Origin: JAPPHA01 sp963662705
Lineage (GTDB): Bacteria; Pseudomonadota; Alphaproteobacteria; Rhodobacterales; Rhodobacteraceae
Assembly (NCBI GenBank): GCA_963662705.2
Contig: OY759767.1
Location: 4,712,001 to 4,776,000, forward strand
Direction of reading: 5' to 3'
Length of the DNA: 64,000 nt
Shown here: positions 18,155-26,441 of the stretch, one piece after another
Layout: the number at the start of each line of letters is the position of its first letter
Position numbering within the stretch: the stretch's first letter is position 1
Notes under the pieces: model-generated
Seen by the model: only the letters and a program-made list of their open reading frames with translations
Told to the model about the DNA's origin: nothing
Database searches by the model: none
Position numbers and translations under genes: made by a program

Positions 18155-19045
18155 TTATCCCTTGACCGCCCCCATGGTCATGCCCTTGATGAAGTAGCGC
18201 TGAAAGAAAAGGAACACGATCAGCGTCGGAACGCTGGCGATCAGCGAAAGTGCGCCCTGTACCCCCCATGCCACGGAATACTGACCCTTGAGGTTGACGA
18301 TTCCAAGCATGATGGTGCGCTTCTCGTCCGACTGGGTGAAGATGAGCGGCCAGAGAAAGTCGTTCCAGATCCACGTGAACTGGAGCGTCGCAAGCACGGC
18401 GAGCGCCGGCAGGCTGAGCGGCAATGCAATCCGCGTGAGCACTTGCCACTCGTTTGCTCCCTCCAGAATCGCAGCCTCCCTGAGCGCACCCGGCACCGTG
18501 GCGAAGAAATTCCGCATCAGAAGCGTGCAAATCGGGATGCCCATGGCCGTGTGAATGAAGATGATCGGCCAGAGCGTGTCGATGAGGCCGAGGCCGTTGA
18601 ACAGGCGGAAGAGCGGGATCAGGATCACCTGCGGCGGGAAGAACATCCCGGAGACGATGGCGAGAAACAGGAGGTTTCCACCCCGGAACGGGAGTTTTGC
18701 GAAAACGTATCCGGCGAGCACGCCGAACGCGATGGAAAGCGTCGTCGCCGGCACCGTCACGAGGAACGTATTGAGGAAGTACCGGTGAACCGCGGGGTTC
18801 GAGATGACCTCGGCGAAATTCCCGAGATAGATTCGCGCCGGAATCGACCAGAGCTCGCCAAAGGCGATTTCCCTCGTGGTCTTCACCGAGGACAGGAGAA
18901 CACCAAGCGTCGGCGCAAGGAAGAGCACCGCGAGGCAGAGAAGCATCACGAAGATGGCGGCCGGCCAGGGATCGAACGGTTTCGGCGCGTGCGCCACGGT
19001 TCCGGACCCGTGACCCGGTCTGCCTGTCCCTCCGAACTCAGCCAT
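18155..19045 (-). CDS. sugar ABC transporter permease (MalG-like)
   Basis: A 296-residue inner-membrane permease with about six hydrophobic segments, the first at FVMLLCLAVLFLAPTLGVLL. The EAA loop that docks with the ATPase reads LREAAILEGANEWQVLTRIALPLSLPA. The ending YFIKGMTMGAVKG matches the MalG/CUT1 subgroup (typically ending F-GL--GAVKG). Its start overlaps the end of the upstream permease by eight bases, so translation is coupled. It works with the permease at 19038-19919, the SBP at 19988-21256 and the ATPase at 17013-18098. Confidence 0.92.
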   Translation of the reverse strand: MAEFGGTGRPGHGSGTVAHAPKPFDPWPAAIFVMLLCLAVLFLAPTLGVLLSSVKTTREIAFGELWSIPARIYLGNFAEVISNPAVHRYFLNTFLVTVPATTLSIAFGVLAGYVFAKLPFRGGNLLFLAIVSGMFFPPQVILIPLFRLFNGLGLIDTLWPIIFIHTAMGIPICTLLMRNFFATVPGALREAAILEGANEWQVLTRIALPLSLPALAVLATLQFTWIWNDFLWPLIFTQSDEKRTIMLGIVNLKGQYSVAWGVQGALSLIASVPTLIVFLFFQRYFIKGMTMGAVKG

Positions 19046-19919
19046 GGATCTCGTCCAGCTTGCGCAGCTGCCGGAAATAGATGCGGATGATGGTGAGCGC
19101 GATCAGGAACAGAACCACGGAGATCGCGCTGCCGTAACCCATCAGGTATTTCCGGAATGATTCATTGTACATGTGCATCGCCAGCGTGTCGGAGCTGTGG
19201 AACGGCCCACCGCCCGTCATGATGAACAGGATGTCGAATCCCTTCAGTGAATTGATCACGCTGAGCGCGATGACGACGATGGTCGCGGGCGTCAGCAGCG
19301 GGATGATGACCAGCCGGATCCGCTGCCAGGTCGACGCCCCCTCGATTTCGCAGACTTCGAGGAGCTCTTCCTGGATGGACACGAGCCCGGCGAGATAGAT
19401 GACCATGGACAGGCCGGTCTGCTGCCAGGACCAGGCAACGATCACGGACCCGAGCGCGGTCGCTGGCTTGGCCAGCCAGGCGATCGCCGGCCGTTCCCCG
19501 GTCACCGCCCAGATGACGGTGTTCAGCAAGCCCCAGTCCTGCTGGTAGATCCACACCCAGATCTGGCCGACCACGACCGCCGACAGGCAGATCGGCAGGT
19601 AGAAGATCGACTTGAAGACGCTGCCGCCGGGAACCCGGCTGTCAATCAGCAAGGCCAGGCAAAGTCCCAGAAGCGTCGGCAGCAGGATGGCAGCAATCAT
19701 CCAGATCGCCGTATTGATCGCAGCGTTCAGGAACAGCTTGTCGGTGTAAATCCGGGCAAAGTTCCGGAACCCCACGAATTCGTAGCGGGAGTCGAATCCG
19801 TTCCAGTTCGTAAAGCTGTAATAGAAGGAACTGACAAGCGGCCAGACAACGAGAATGGTGAAGACCGCCAGCGGAAGGGCCAGGAGAACGATGCGCCAGA
19901 ATCGGTTTTCACGTTCCAA
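19038..19919 (-). CDS. sugar ABC transporter permease (MalF-like)
   Basis: A 293-residue CUT1-family permease with six predicted membrane spans. The N-terminus WRIVLLALPLAVFTILVVWPLVSSFYYSFTNWNGF is the classical opening of MalF/UgpA-type subunits. The EAA loop is LLEVCEIEGASTWQRIRLVIIPLLTP, followed by FDILFIMTGGGPFHSSDTLAMHMY, also typical. It is preceded by the SBP gene, with a stem-loop in the 68-bp gap, and overlaps the next permease by eight bases. Confidence 0.92.
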   Translation of the reverse strand: MERENRFWRIVLLALPLAVFTILVVWPLVSSFYYSFTNWNGFDSRYEFVGFRNFARIYTDKLFLNAAINTAIWMIAAILLPTLLGLCLALLIDSRVPGGSVFKSIFYLPICLSAVVVGQIWVWIYQQDWGLLNTVIWAVTGERPAIAWLAKPATALGSVIVAWSWQQTGLSMVIYLAGLVSIQEELLEVCEIEGASTWQRIRLVIIPLLTPATIVVIALSVINSLKGFDILFIMTGGGPFHSSDTLAMHMYNESFRKYLMGYGSAISVVLFLIALTIIRIYFRQLRKLDEIHG

Positions 19920-19939
19920 TCAGGCCACTCCGCGCATGA

Positions 19940-19968
19940 CGGGCCGCCCGGTCGCAACCGGCGGCCCG
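19940..19968 (-). terminator. intercistronic stem-loop between SBP and permease genes
   Basis: On the minus strand CGGGCCGCCGGT pairs with ACCGGGCGGCCCG (one bulged G) around a four-base loop. It has no T run and lies between the SBP stop and the permease start. Such hairpins usually protect SBP mRNA and keep its expression above that of the permeases. Confidence 0.55.
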
Positions 19969-19987
19969 CCAATGTGTTCTCGGAAGC

Positions 19988-21256
19988 CTATTGGGTAAAG
20001 GCTTCAGCGGCCGCAACAGCCGCGGCCGCCAGGATTTCACCCGAGCGCGAAGGATCGTCCATGAATTCGGCGAACATCGACAGTCCGACCTCGGCGACCG
20101 GTGGAGGTGTCGCCAGATCGTAGTTGAAAGCGAAATGGCCCGCCGCCGCCACCGTGGCATTGGCCTTCTGCATGACCGAATTGTACTCGGAGGGATCGAC
20201 CATCATGTTGGCCGAAAGCGCTCCCTGTCCCTTTGTCCAACCTGCCTGAACACCGGGATCCGATACCATGAACGCGAGGAATTCCTCGGCGCCCTCCGGA
20301 TTCTGGACATTGGACGAGATGACGAGCCCGTCAACCGGCCCGACAACCGACACGGGCAACCCGTCGTCTATCGCCGGGAACGGGAAGAAGTCGTAGTCAT
20401 CCCCGGCCATGAGCCCGAGGCCGTTCCAGTAACCGGTGATCCAGGTTCCCATGAGGGTCATCGCCGCTTCGCCCCTGGCAACCCGGTCGGACGCGTCGGT
20501 CCAGTTGTCGGCATTTGCGTTCGGCACGAAATACCCGGCATCGACCAGGCTTGCCCACATCTCCATTGCCCGCGCAACCTCCGGGTCATCGTAGGAAGCG
20601 GAACCGTTCATCAGGGAAGCCCGATACTCCGGCCCGGCCGTGTTGAGCAGCAGGTAGTCGAACCAGAACTGCGCCGGCCAACGGTTCATTGACCCCAACG
20701 CAATCGGGGTCACGCCCATGCCCTTGAGCTTCTCGCAGAGCGCGAGAAGTCCGTCCCAGGTCGTCGGGAACTCGGTGACGCCCGCGTCGGCCATGACCTT
20801 CGTGTTGTAGAACATTCCGGAGTAATGGTAGTTGAGCGGCACCAGGTAGCGGTTGCCGTTGTACATGGTGGCACTGTCGGCGACCGACTTGGCCACGACG
20901 TCGTCAAGGCCCTTCTCATTCCACATTTCGTCGATCGGATGCAGGCTTCCGGAATCGACCACGAACTGAACCCGTGCGCCTGCCCAATAGCTGAAGACGT
21001 CGGGAAGGCTTTGACCGGCAGCCCGTACAAGAATCCCGGCCTTGAAGTCTTCATGCCCGATCGGGCTGTCCTTGACGGAATAGCCGGTTGCGGCCTCGAA
21101 CTTCTCCACTTGCTCGTCGAAGGATTTCTTCCCCAGTTCGCCGGTGAAGTAGTGCGTGATGGTGACATCGCCCTGCGAAAAGGACGGTGACGCAGCTAGC
21201 AAGAACGGCAGAATCACCGCGGCGATTCGTCCGCGGCCACTGACAGGTATTGACAT
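19988..21256 (-). CDS. family-1 sugar ABC solute-binding protein
   Basis: A 422-residue periplasmic binding protein of the CUT1 (extracellular solute-binding family 1) type. A signal peptide (GRIAAVILPFLLAASPSFSQG) precedes the mature part, which starts DVTITHYFTGELGKKSFDEQ. Family-type segments include PDVFSYWAGARVQFVVDSG, YLVPLNYHYSGMFYNTKVMADAGV, and AAMTLMGTWITGYWNG. The start is firm: GGGAGGAAC lies five bases upstream. It is the first gene of the minus-strand operon and faces the IclR-type regulator. The ligand is likely a mono- or disaccharide but cannot be named. Confidence 0.92.
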   Translation of the reverse strand: MSIPVSGRGRIAAVILPFLLAASPSFSQGDVTITHYFTGELGKKSFDEQVEKFEAATGYSVKDSPIGHEDFKAGILVRAAGQSLPDVFSYWAGARVQFVVDSGSLHPIDEMWNEKGLDDVVAKSVADSATMYNGNRYLVPLNYHYSGMFYNTKVMADAGVTEFPTTWDGLLALCEKLKGMGVTPIALGSMNRWPAQFWFDYLLLNTAGPEYRASLMNGSASYDDPEVARAMEMWASLVDAGYFVPNANADNWTDASDRVARGEAAMTLMGTWITGYWNGLGLMAGDDYDFFPFPAIDDGLPVSVVGPVDGLVISSNVQNPEGAEEFLAFMVSDPGVQAGWTKGQGALSANMMVDPSEYNSVMQKANATVAAAGHFAFNYDLATPPPVAEVGLSMFAEFMDDPSRSGEILAAAAVAAAEAFTQ

Positions 21257-21300
21257 ATGTTCCTCCCAAGGTTTGAGTTTACGAATCTTGAACTTTGATG

Positions 21301-21350
21301 CGGAATCTCCGTACGAATCGATAAGAGTACAAAGATATGATATTTGTCAA
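21301..21350 (-). promoter_or_regulatory. promoter and candidate operator for the sugar ABC operon
   Basis: On the minus strand TTGACA (plus 21345-21350) and TCTTAT (plus 21321-21326) are 18 bp apart. Just downstream of the presumed start site lies the small palindrome CGGA-ATC-TCCG (21301-21311), a possible site for the divergent IclR-family regulator. The -35 match is exact; the -10 and operator calls are tentative. Confidence 0.4.
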
Positions 21351-21410
21351 CACAAAGCGGCACTCAAGCCCCCGGATCCATTACCGGGGACCTCCCTGCC
21401 AGATGGTTCC

Positions 21411-22148
21411 ATGCCGGTACTGAAATCGCTGACGCGGGGGCTTCAGGCGCTTGACATTCTCGCAACCGCAGGCGGGCCGGTACGCCTTACCGACATGGCA
21501 TCGGCGCTCGGCGTGGAGAAGTCCAACGCCTCGCACATCATGAAAACCCTCGTCGCCATGGGGTACGCGGAACAGGACGCCTCGCGCCGTTACCGGACCA
21601 CCTGGAAGCACCGGTCGGGGGACAGCCGGCAGCGCGTACTCGACGACATCATCGCGTGCCGTGATTCCTGGCGGCCGACGCTTGAAGCGATCGTCGACAA
21701 GACCGGTGAATGCGCGCATTTCGCGGTACTGGTGCGTTCCGGTGTCTGGTACGTCGACAAGGTGGACTCCCGCCTGCCGCTCAAGGTCGACCACCCGATC
21801 GGGTCGCTTGCCCCGCTGCACTGCACGGCGCTTGGCAAGGCATTCCTTGCGTTTTCTGATACGCAACCGGAAGAGCCGCTGACAGCATACACGCCGTCGA
21901 CGATCACCACCCGCGAAGGGCTTCGCCGCGAGGTTCAACGGACCGTCGAACGCGGCTACGCAATCGACGACGAGGAATTCGCCACCGGAATCCGCTGCGT
22001 GGCCGGACCGGTTCTCAACAGTCAGAACCAGATGATCGCCGCCATCGGAGTTTCCGGGCCAACGGTTCGCATTGACGACGCCCGTCTTCTTGAACTCGGC
22101 GAAATCATTCTTGCCTTGTCGCGCAGCGGCGCGGCCCATGCGCCATGA
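21411..22148 (+). CDS. IclR-family transcriptional regulator
   Basis: A 245-residue regulator with an N-terminal winged helix-turn-helix (LTRGLQALDILATAGGPVRLTDMASALGVEKSNASHIMKTL is the HTH span) and the C-terminal effector domain. That domain contains WYVDKVDSRLPLKVDHPIGSLAPLHCTALGKAFLA and TRGYAIDDEEF-like and AIGVSGP segments, characteristic of IclR. The ATG at 21411 starts the protein directly at the DNA-binding domain; a longer in-frame extension upstream has no similarity. It is divergent from the sugar ABC operon and overlaps the downstream dehydrogenase gene as ATGA. It probably controls both units in response to the imported sugar or a metabolite. Confidence 0.9.
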   Translation: MPVLKSLTRGLQALDILATAGGPVRLTDMASALGVEKSNASHIMKTLVAMGYAEQDASRRYRTTWKHRSGDSRQRVLDDIIACRDSWRPTLEAIVDKTGECAHFAVLVRSGVWYVDKVDSRLPLKVDHPIGSLAPLHCTALGKAFLAFSDTQPEEPLTAYTPSTITTREGLRREVQRTVERGYAIDDEEFATGIRCVAGPVLNSQNQMIAAIGVSGPTVRIDDARLLELGEIILALSRSGAAHAP

Positions 22149-23227
22149 ATGGCAGGGCTTCTCCCCTGGGGGTCTGCTTCATCGGGACCGGCAGAATCTC
22201 CGACCTCCACGCGCTTGCCTACCGCGACAACACGCGAGCGCGGATCGTTGCCCTCTGCGACAAGGACACCGGGCTTGCCCGGCACCGGGCTGCGGAGTGG
22301 GGACTCGAGGACATCTTCGTTACGGACGACGTCGACATGCTGCTGGCGCGACCCGGCATCGACCTCGTCGAGATCCTGCTGCCGCACCACTTGCACTTCC
22401 CGGTCGCAATGAAGGCCATCGCCTCCGGAAAGGCCGTATCGTTGCAGAAACCGATGTGCACAACTCTCGATGAGGCCGACCGCCTCGTCGAGGCGGTGGA
22501 GGCATCCGGGCAGCCGTTCCGCGTCTTCGAGAACTTCATTTTCTTCCCGCCGGTCGTCCGGGCACGGCAACTGGTGGATTCGGGCGCCATCGGCGACCTG
22601 CTCGCGATCAGGATCAAGAGCAATTCCGGAACCAGCAAGACGGCATGGGAAGTGCCGGAAGGGGCCACGCGCTGGAGACAGATGCGTGACCATTCCGGCG
22701 GCGGACCGCTCGTGTTCGACGACGGCCACCACAAGTTCGCCCTCGCCCGGCATTTCATGGGCGAACCTGAATCCGTTCATGCGTTCATCGGCAGAACCCC
22801 CAAGGAGGACGGAGTCGTACTGGATGCCCCCGCGATCATCTCGTTCCGGTTTCCGGGCAACCGTATCGGCAGTTTCGAGGTCGTGCACTCACCCGAACTG
22901 GAAATCTCCACGCGCCACTACGCCCAGGACGACCGGGTGGAAATCACCGGGACCAGCGGCGTCATCTGGATCAATTGCGGCCACGGCCAGTTGGGAGATG
23001 TGCCGCCGGTCGTCGTCTACAGGGACGGTAAACTGACCATTCATGCCGACATGCCGTCGGGATGGGAACAGAGCTTCGTCATGGCGTCGCATCACTTCCT
23101 GGACAGGCTGGCCGAAGGACGCGCCGCGGATCTCTCGGCCGGCGATGCCCGCAGCGTACTGCGCTTCGCCCTCGCGGCCGAGACTTCGGGAAGTACGGGC
23201 CGTAGGGTCGAGATGCCGCTCTGGTGA
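22145..23227 (+). CDS. Gfo/Idh/MocA-family sugar oxidoreductase
   Basis: A 360-residue NAD(P)-dependent dehydrogenase. The Rossmann N-terminus reads GVCFIGTGRISDLHALAYRDN. The family EKP-type motif appears as SLQKPMCTTLDEADRL, with the catalytic lysine (K of QKP). The C-terminal domain shows GGGPLVFDDGHHKFALARHF, where the histidine and aspartate fit the active site. The ATG overlaps the IclR stop as ATGA. With the divergent sugar ABC transporter it likely oxidises the imported sugar, inositol or a derivative. Ordinary features give no clear substrate. Confidence 0.9.
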   Translation: MNGRASPLGVCFIGTGRISDLHALAYRDNTRARIVALCDKDTGLARHRAAEWGLEDIFVTDDVDMLLARPGIDLVEILLPHHLHFPVAMKAIASGKAVSLQKPMCTTLDEADRLVEAVEASGQPFRVFENFIFFPPVVRARQLVDSGAIGDLLAIRIKSNSGTSKTAWEVPEGATRWRQMRDHSGGGPLVFDDGHHKFALARHFMGEPESVHAFIGRTPKEDGVVLDAPAIISFRFPGNRIGSFEVVHSPELEISTRHYAQDDRVEITGTSGVIWINCGHGQLGDVPPVVVYRDGKLTIHADMPSGWEQSFVMASHHFLDRLAEGRAADLSAGDARSVLRFALAAETSGSTGRRVEMPLW

Positions 23228-23609
23228 CCCGGGGTGGAGCCAGGCAACTGACGGTATCGTCCGGGTTTCGGGCACCCGCCGTCCCGGCGGGTCCGTCAAT
23301 TGTGCGCATCGGTCTCGACGGCGGCTTTTTGCTGCCGTTGAAGCGAGCGAACGCGACCAACTGGCGCCAGTCCTGCCAGTTTTGTTCCCATGACACGCGG
23401 GGCGGTCGCCTGACGCATTTGAACAGGCGTTGACGGCTTCGCCAGCCCCTCCATGGAGGCGACGCGATACACCCATGTTGTCACCAAGGATAGTCATTCC
23501 AGCAATGCGGAATGCCGTCTGTGCCGGACCTGTTTCACAGTTCGCCAGGAATCGCCGGCCGTGAAAAGACCCGTTGGTTGCTCCGTGGGATTTCGGTACA
23601 ACGAGACCC
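23228..23609. other. gap upstream of the interrupted dehydrogenase gene
   Basis: The only structure seen is an 8-bp stem, ACCCGCCG (23274-23281) with CGGCGGGT (23285-23292), about 45 bp after the Gfo/Idh/MocA stop. It could end that transcript, although no T run follows. No convincing gene was found. Confidence 0.4.
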
Positions 23610-24281
23610 ATGAAAATCATCCGGACGGATCGTGAACTCCTGGCGCCAACGGTCGACGCCACTCTCCGAGAGGCGGGGCATGAACTGGTCCTCCTGCCGG
23701 ACGGCGCACCGGAAAAGGAACTCATTTCACATGTCCGGGACGCTGACCTTTTGCTCATGTGCTATCAGCCCGTCACACGAGCAGTCATAGAGGCCGCGAC
23801 CAGGCTGAAGGGCGTAATAAAATACGGAGTCGGGGTGGATGCAATTGACATCCCGGCCGCAAGCGAACGCGGCATTCCCGTCGTGAATATTCCCGAATAT
23901 GCGGAAAGAAGCGTGGCTGAAGGTGCGTTTGCGTTGATGATGGTTCTGGCCAGGAAACTGCCGCCCCTGCTTGAGCAAATGGGCAGGGAAGGTTGGGCCT
24001 GGCCGGAACCTTCGTGGATGGGTTCCGACATAGCCGGTCAGACGGTCGGGATCATCGGGCTGGGTCGTATAGGGAAAAGCTTTGCACAGATTGCGGGCGC
24101 GGGATTCCAGGCGCGCGTTCTGGCCTATGATCCCTACGTGAGCCGCGAAGGAATGAACCGGCTGGGCGTCATGAAGATTGATCGCCTCGAGGATCTCTTG
24201 CCACAAGCCGATTTTGTGGGCTGGGTAGAAGGGGACCTTGCGGTGCCCCTTCCCCCGCAGTCCCGGACGTGCCCGCATTAG
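23610..24281 (+). pseudogene. D-2-hydroxyacid dehydrogenase, N-terminal half (split by insertion)
   Basis: This encodes about 203 residues of a phosphoglycerate-dehydrogenase-like enzyme, starting MKIIRTDRELLAPTVDATL. It includes the NAD-binding motif VGIIGLGRIGKSFAQIAGAG and the segment KYGVGVDAIDIPAASERGIPVVN. At DFV (24210-24218) the family sequence stops and 20 unrelated codons read into inserted DNA before a stop at 24281. The family sequence resumes with FVSIHAVLNDETRHLVG at 27694. The two halves therefore belong to one ancestral gene of about 338 codons, now cut by a 3.5-kb composite element. Product activity is expected to be lost. Confidence 0.9.
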
Positions 24282-26244
24282 AGCATCCGGTTCCTCGCAT
24301 GTCAGTTTCGCTCATTTGGCGTAGATCGAATGGACGACCTTGGCCTGTGGCAGCGGGAACAGTACCAGGATATCTTTCATCCTCGTCCATGACAGTTTCC
24401 CGTCGCGGTGTCGACGGCCAAGCCCGCAATGCCAGCTACGTATCACCGCTTTACGAAAGCGGCTTATCTGTTTGCTGTTGCCGGTCAGACCGTAGTAGCC
24501 GCAATGCCCCCGGATTACCCGACCAAGGTGCCGGTGTTGCTCCTGGAGCGGGAGATGCCGGTTGTTCCTGCACCAGTCCCGTATGGACTTGGCAGCCCGT
24601 GCAAACCGGTCGCGGGCCGTGAACTGACGTACGACCAGCCGACCTCGCCGTGACTTGCCCCACAAGTGGGTGAAGCCGAGGAAGTCGAACTTGCCCTGTC
24701 CGTCATGTCCGCCGCCCTGCCTGTGCATGGGCCGGAAATCCACAAAGCGCGTCTTGCCGTCATGGAGCGTGAGCCCATACCGCGCAAGCCGCTTGCCAAG
24801 GACCGCGAGCACCCGCTCGCCATCCCGGCGGTTCCTGAATGCAATGACAAAGTCATCCGCGTACCGCACCAGTCGGTGCGCCCCAACGCGTGGTGCCACA
24901 TCCTCTCTCATCCATACATCCAGCACATGGTGCAGGAAAATATTGGCGAGGATCGGACTAACTACCCCACCCTGAGGCGTGCCTTCTTCGGTGCGTTGCA
25001 GGACGCCATTGTCGAGCACTCCTGCTGCCAGCCATTTGTCGATCATCCGTCGAACGACGCCGTCGTTGATCCTCTGGTCAAGGAACCCCCGCAGGTGCTT
25101 GTGATCGATGCTATCGAAGTATTTCGAAATGTCGGCATCAATCACCCATCTGAGGCCTTCCACGGCCAGTCCCGTCCGGAGGTCTTTCAACGCTCCGTGG
25201 GCAGAATGGCCGGGCCTGAAGCCGTACGAGCACGGCAGAAAGTCCGCCTCGTAGATCGGCTCCAGCAGCATCAGTATGGCTCGCTGCGCCACCTTGTCCT
25301 CGTAGGTCGGGATGCCCAGCGGTCGCTGCCCTCCATCCGCTTTCGGGATGTAGTGCCGGCGTACCGGCGGGGCACGATAGCGGCCAGACTTCATACGCCC
25401 CAGAAGGTCAAGCAGGTTGGCCTCCGCGTGGGTTTCGTAGTCCATCGCCGTCACCCCGTCGATGCCCGCTGCCCCGTCCACTCGTGTGAGGTTCAGGGCC
25501 ACGATCATCCAGTCAAGGTCAATGTGGTGGTGCAAGGTCGTGAACACCATGTCCGGGCACGTCCTCGCCAGTTCGGCTATCCGGGTTTGTTTCGTTGACA
25601 CGATGTCGAAGCTCGACGTCTCCATGTGTTTCCCTCCTCCGGTTCTGTTCATGCGACGCTCCGCTTTCCTTCACCGGGTCCCGATGGCCTCGGTTCCCCG
25701 CCTTCACAGGTACTATCAGAGCGCTACGACTCCCGATCCCGCATCCCTTGGGCTTATTGTTTCGCCGTCCGGTACCGTGCGTATCCTGCTGGGGTTCGTT
25801 CCCGCTCTTAACGCTCCCGGCATCGTGCAGGCCCGATGCCGGGCCGGGGTCTGGATTGATCTCGCTGGCATTCCCTTTCCAGCCTGTTCCACGCACGGAC
25901 GGAACCGGGTCTCCCAGGTTCCCTGGCGGTCCATCTACAGCTCTGCAACGTTCCCGCGACCCCGGACGGCCCGTCACGCCTCGCCATGGCGGCGCTTCCG
26001 GTGCTGCCCCTGCAAAGCCCACAACAAAGGCACCATCGTTGTAATTTTCGAGGCTCAATAGCGTTGCTTCGCTGCCCGCTGTGTACGCTTCACGACGCAC
26101 GTTGCCGTACGCCATGCAACACTCGCTTCCGGCTGGCTGGCTGGCCTTTACCGGGCGGGGGTTACACCCGCTGGACCGCGATGTTGGGTTTCAGTTTCGA
26201 TCTACATCTCCACCTCCTCCCAGCCAGAGCTTTGCCTGGCGCAA
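24220..26244 (-). mobile_element. group II intron with maturase gene, antisense to the host gene
   Basis: On the minus strand the element starts near TTGCGCCAGGCAAAG (plus 26230-26244), which is close to the GUGYG-type intron 5' end. Structured non-coding sequence follows, then a reverse transcriptase/maturase gene. It ends with a domain V-like stem at plus 24260-24293 (CCGGA...TCCGG with a TAAT loop) and a domain VI-like hairpin ending CTAC near 24224. Exact ends are uncertain by about 10 bp. Because the intron is on the opposite strand, splicing cannot restore the dehydrogenase mRNA. Its 5' end directly abuts the left inverted end of the TnpB element. Confidence 0.7.
24312..25625 (-). CDS. 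ltrA: group II intron reverse transcriptase/maturase
   Basis: A 437-residue intron-encoded protein that aids intron splicing and copies it into DNA. Reverse-transcriptase motifs are in order: YIPKADGGQRPLGIPTYEDKVAQRAI, SYGFRPGHSAHGAL, VIDADISKYFDSIDH (catalytic Asp), EEGTPQGGVVSPILANIFLH and the active-site VRYADDFVIAF. A maturase (X) region follows, ending FPLPQAKVVHSIYAK. No HNH endonuclease domain is present, as in several bacterial intron lineages. The ATG at 25623-25625 has GGAGGG upstream; a slightly earlier in-frame ATG is less favoured. All catalytic residues are intact, so the intron may still be active. Confidence 0.93.
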   Translation of the reverse strand: METSSFDIVSTKQTRIAELARTCPDMVFTTLHHHIDLDWMIVALNLTRVDGAAGIDGVTAMDYETHAEANLLDLLGRMKSGRYRAPPVRRHYIPKADGGQRPLGIPTYEDKVAQRAILMLLEPIYEADFLPCSYGFRPGHSAHGALKDLRTGLAVEGLRWVIDADISKYFDSIDHKHLRGFLDQRINDGVVRRMIDKWLAAGVLDNGVLQRTEEGTPQGGVVSPILANIFLHHVLDVWMREDVAPRVGAHRLVRYADDFVIAFRNRRDGERVLAVLGKRLARYGLTLHDGKTRFVDFRPMHRQGGGHDGQGKFDFLGFTHLWGKSRRGRLVVRQFTARDRFARAAKSIRDWCRNNRHLPLQEQHRHLGRVIRGHCGYYGLTGNSKQISRFRKAVIRSWHCGLGRRHRDGKLSWTRMKDILVLFPLPQAKVVHSIYAK

Positions 26245-26313
26245 GGGCTTATATAGATGGGTTGACAGTGCGATTACGTTGCCAGTTTCCGATCGATTTC
26301 ACTGGTCGCAGGG
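26245..26313 (-). repeat. left inverted end, copy of tnpB 3' end and right end
   Basis: Read on the minus strand, GTCAACCCATCTATATAAGCCC-type sequence follows codons reading EIDRKLAT-stop. This matches the right end, where TnpB ends ETDRKLAA-stop. It is a diverged inverted copy (about three quarters of positions agree by eye), so it is not a recent duplication. Confidence 0.7.
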
Positions 26314-26380
26314 ATTGGGAACATCTGATTCGGACCCTGGATGATTCCTTGACAAATCAGGCAATTCGTGCGATGCGCGT

Positions 26381-26410
26381 GTGACGGGAAGGTGCTGATT
26401 TTCCCGTCAC
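26381..26410 (+). repeat. perfect hairpin upstream of tnpB
   Basis: GTGACGGGAA (26381-26390) pairs perfectly with TTCCCGTCAC (26401-26410) across a ten-base loop, 31 bp before the tnpB ATG. It may be the subterminal hairpin that single-strand transposases recognise at an IS605-type left end, or a structure blocking read-through into tnpB. Confidence 0.6.
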
Positions 26411-26441
26411 CAGACGAACCTTGTGCCGAAGGCCCGACCGC

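Noticed and set aside
18116..19090. 324-codon plus-strand frame over the sugar permease
   Set aside because: Highly charged low-complexity translation opposite membrane segments, typical of an antisense shadow.
24312..25625. Retron or diversity-generating reverse transcriptase
   Set aside because: The protein has the group II order of motifs and an X/maturase region, and domain V/VI-like RNA follows. No template/variable repeat or msr/msd was seen.
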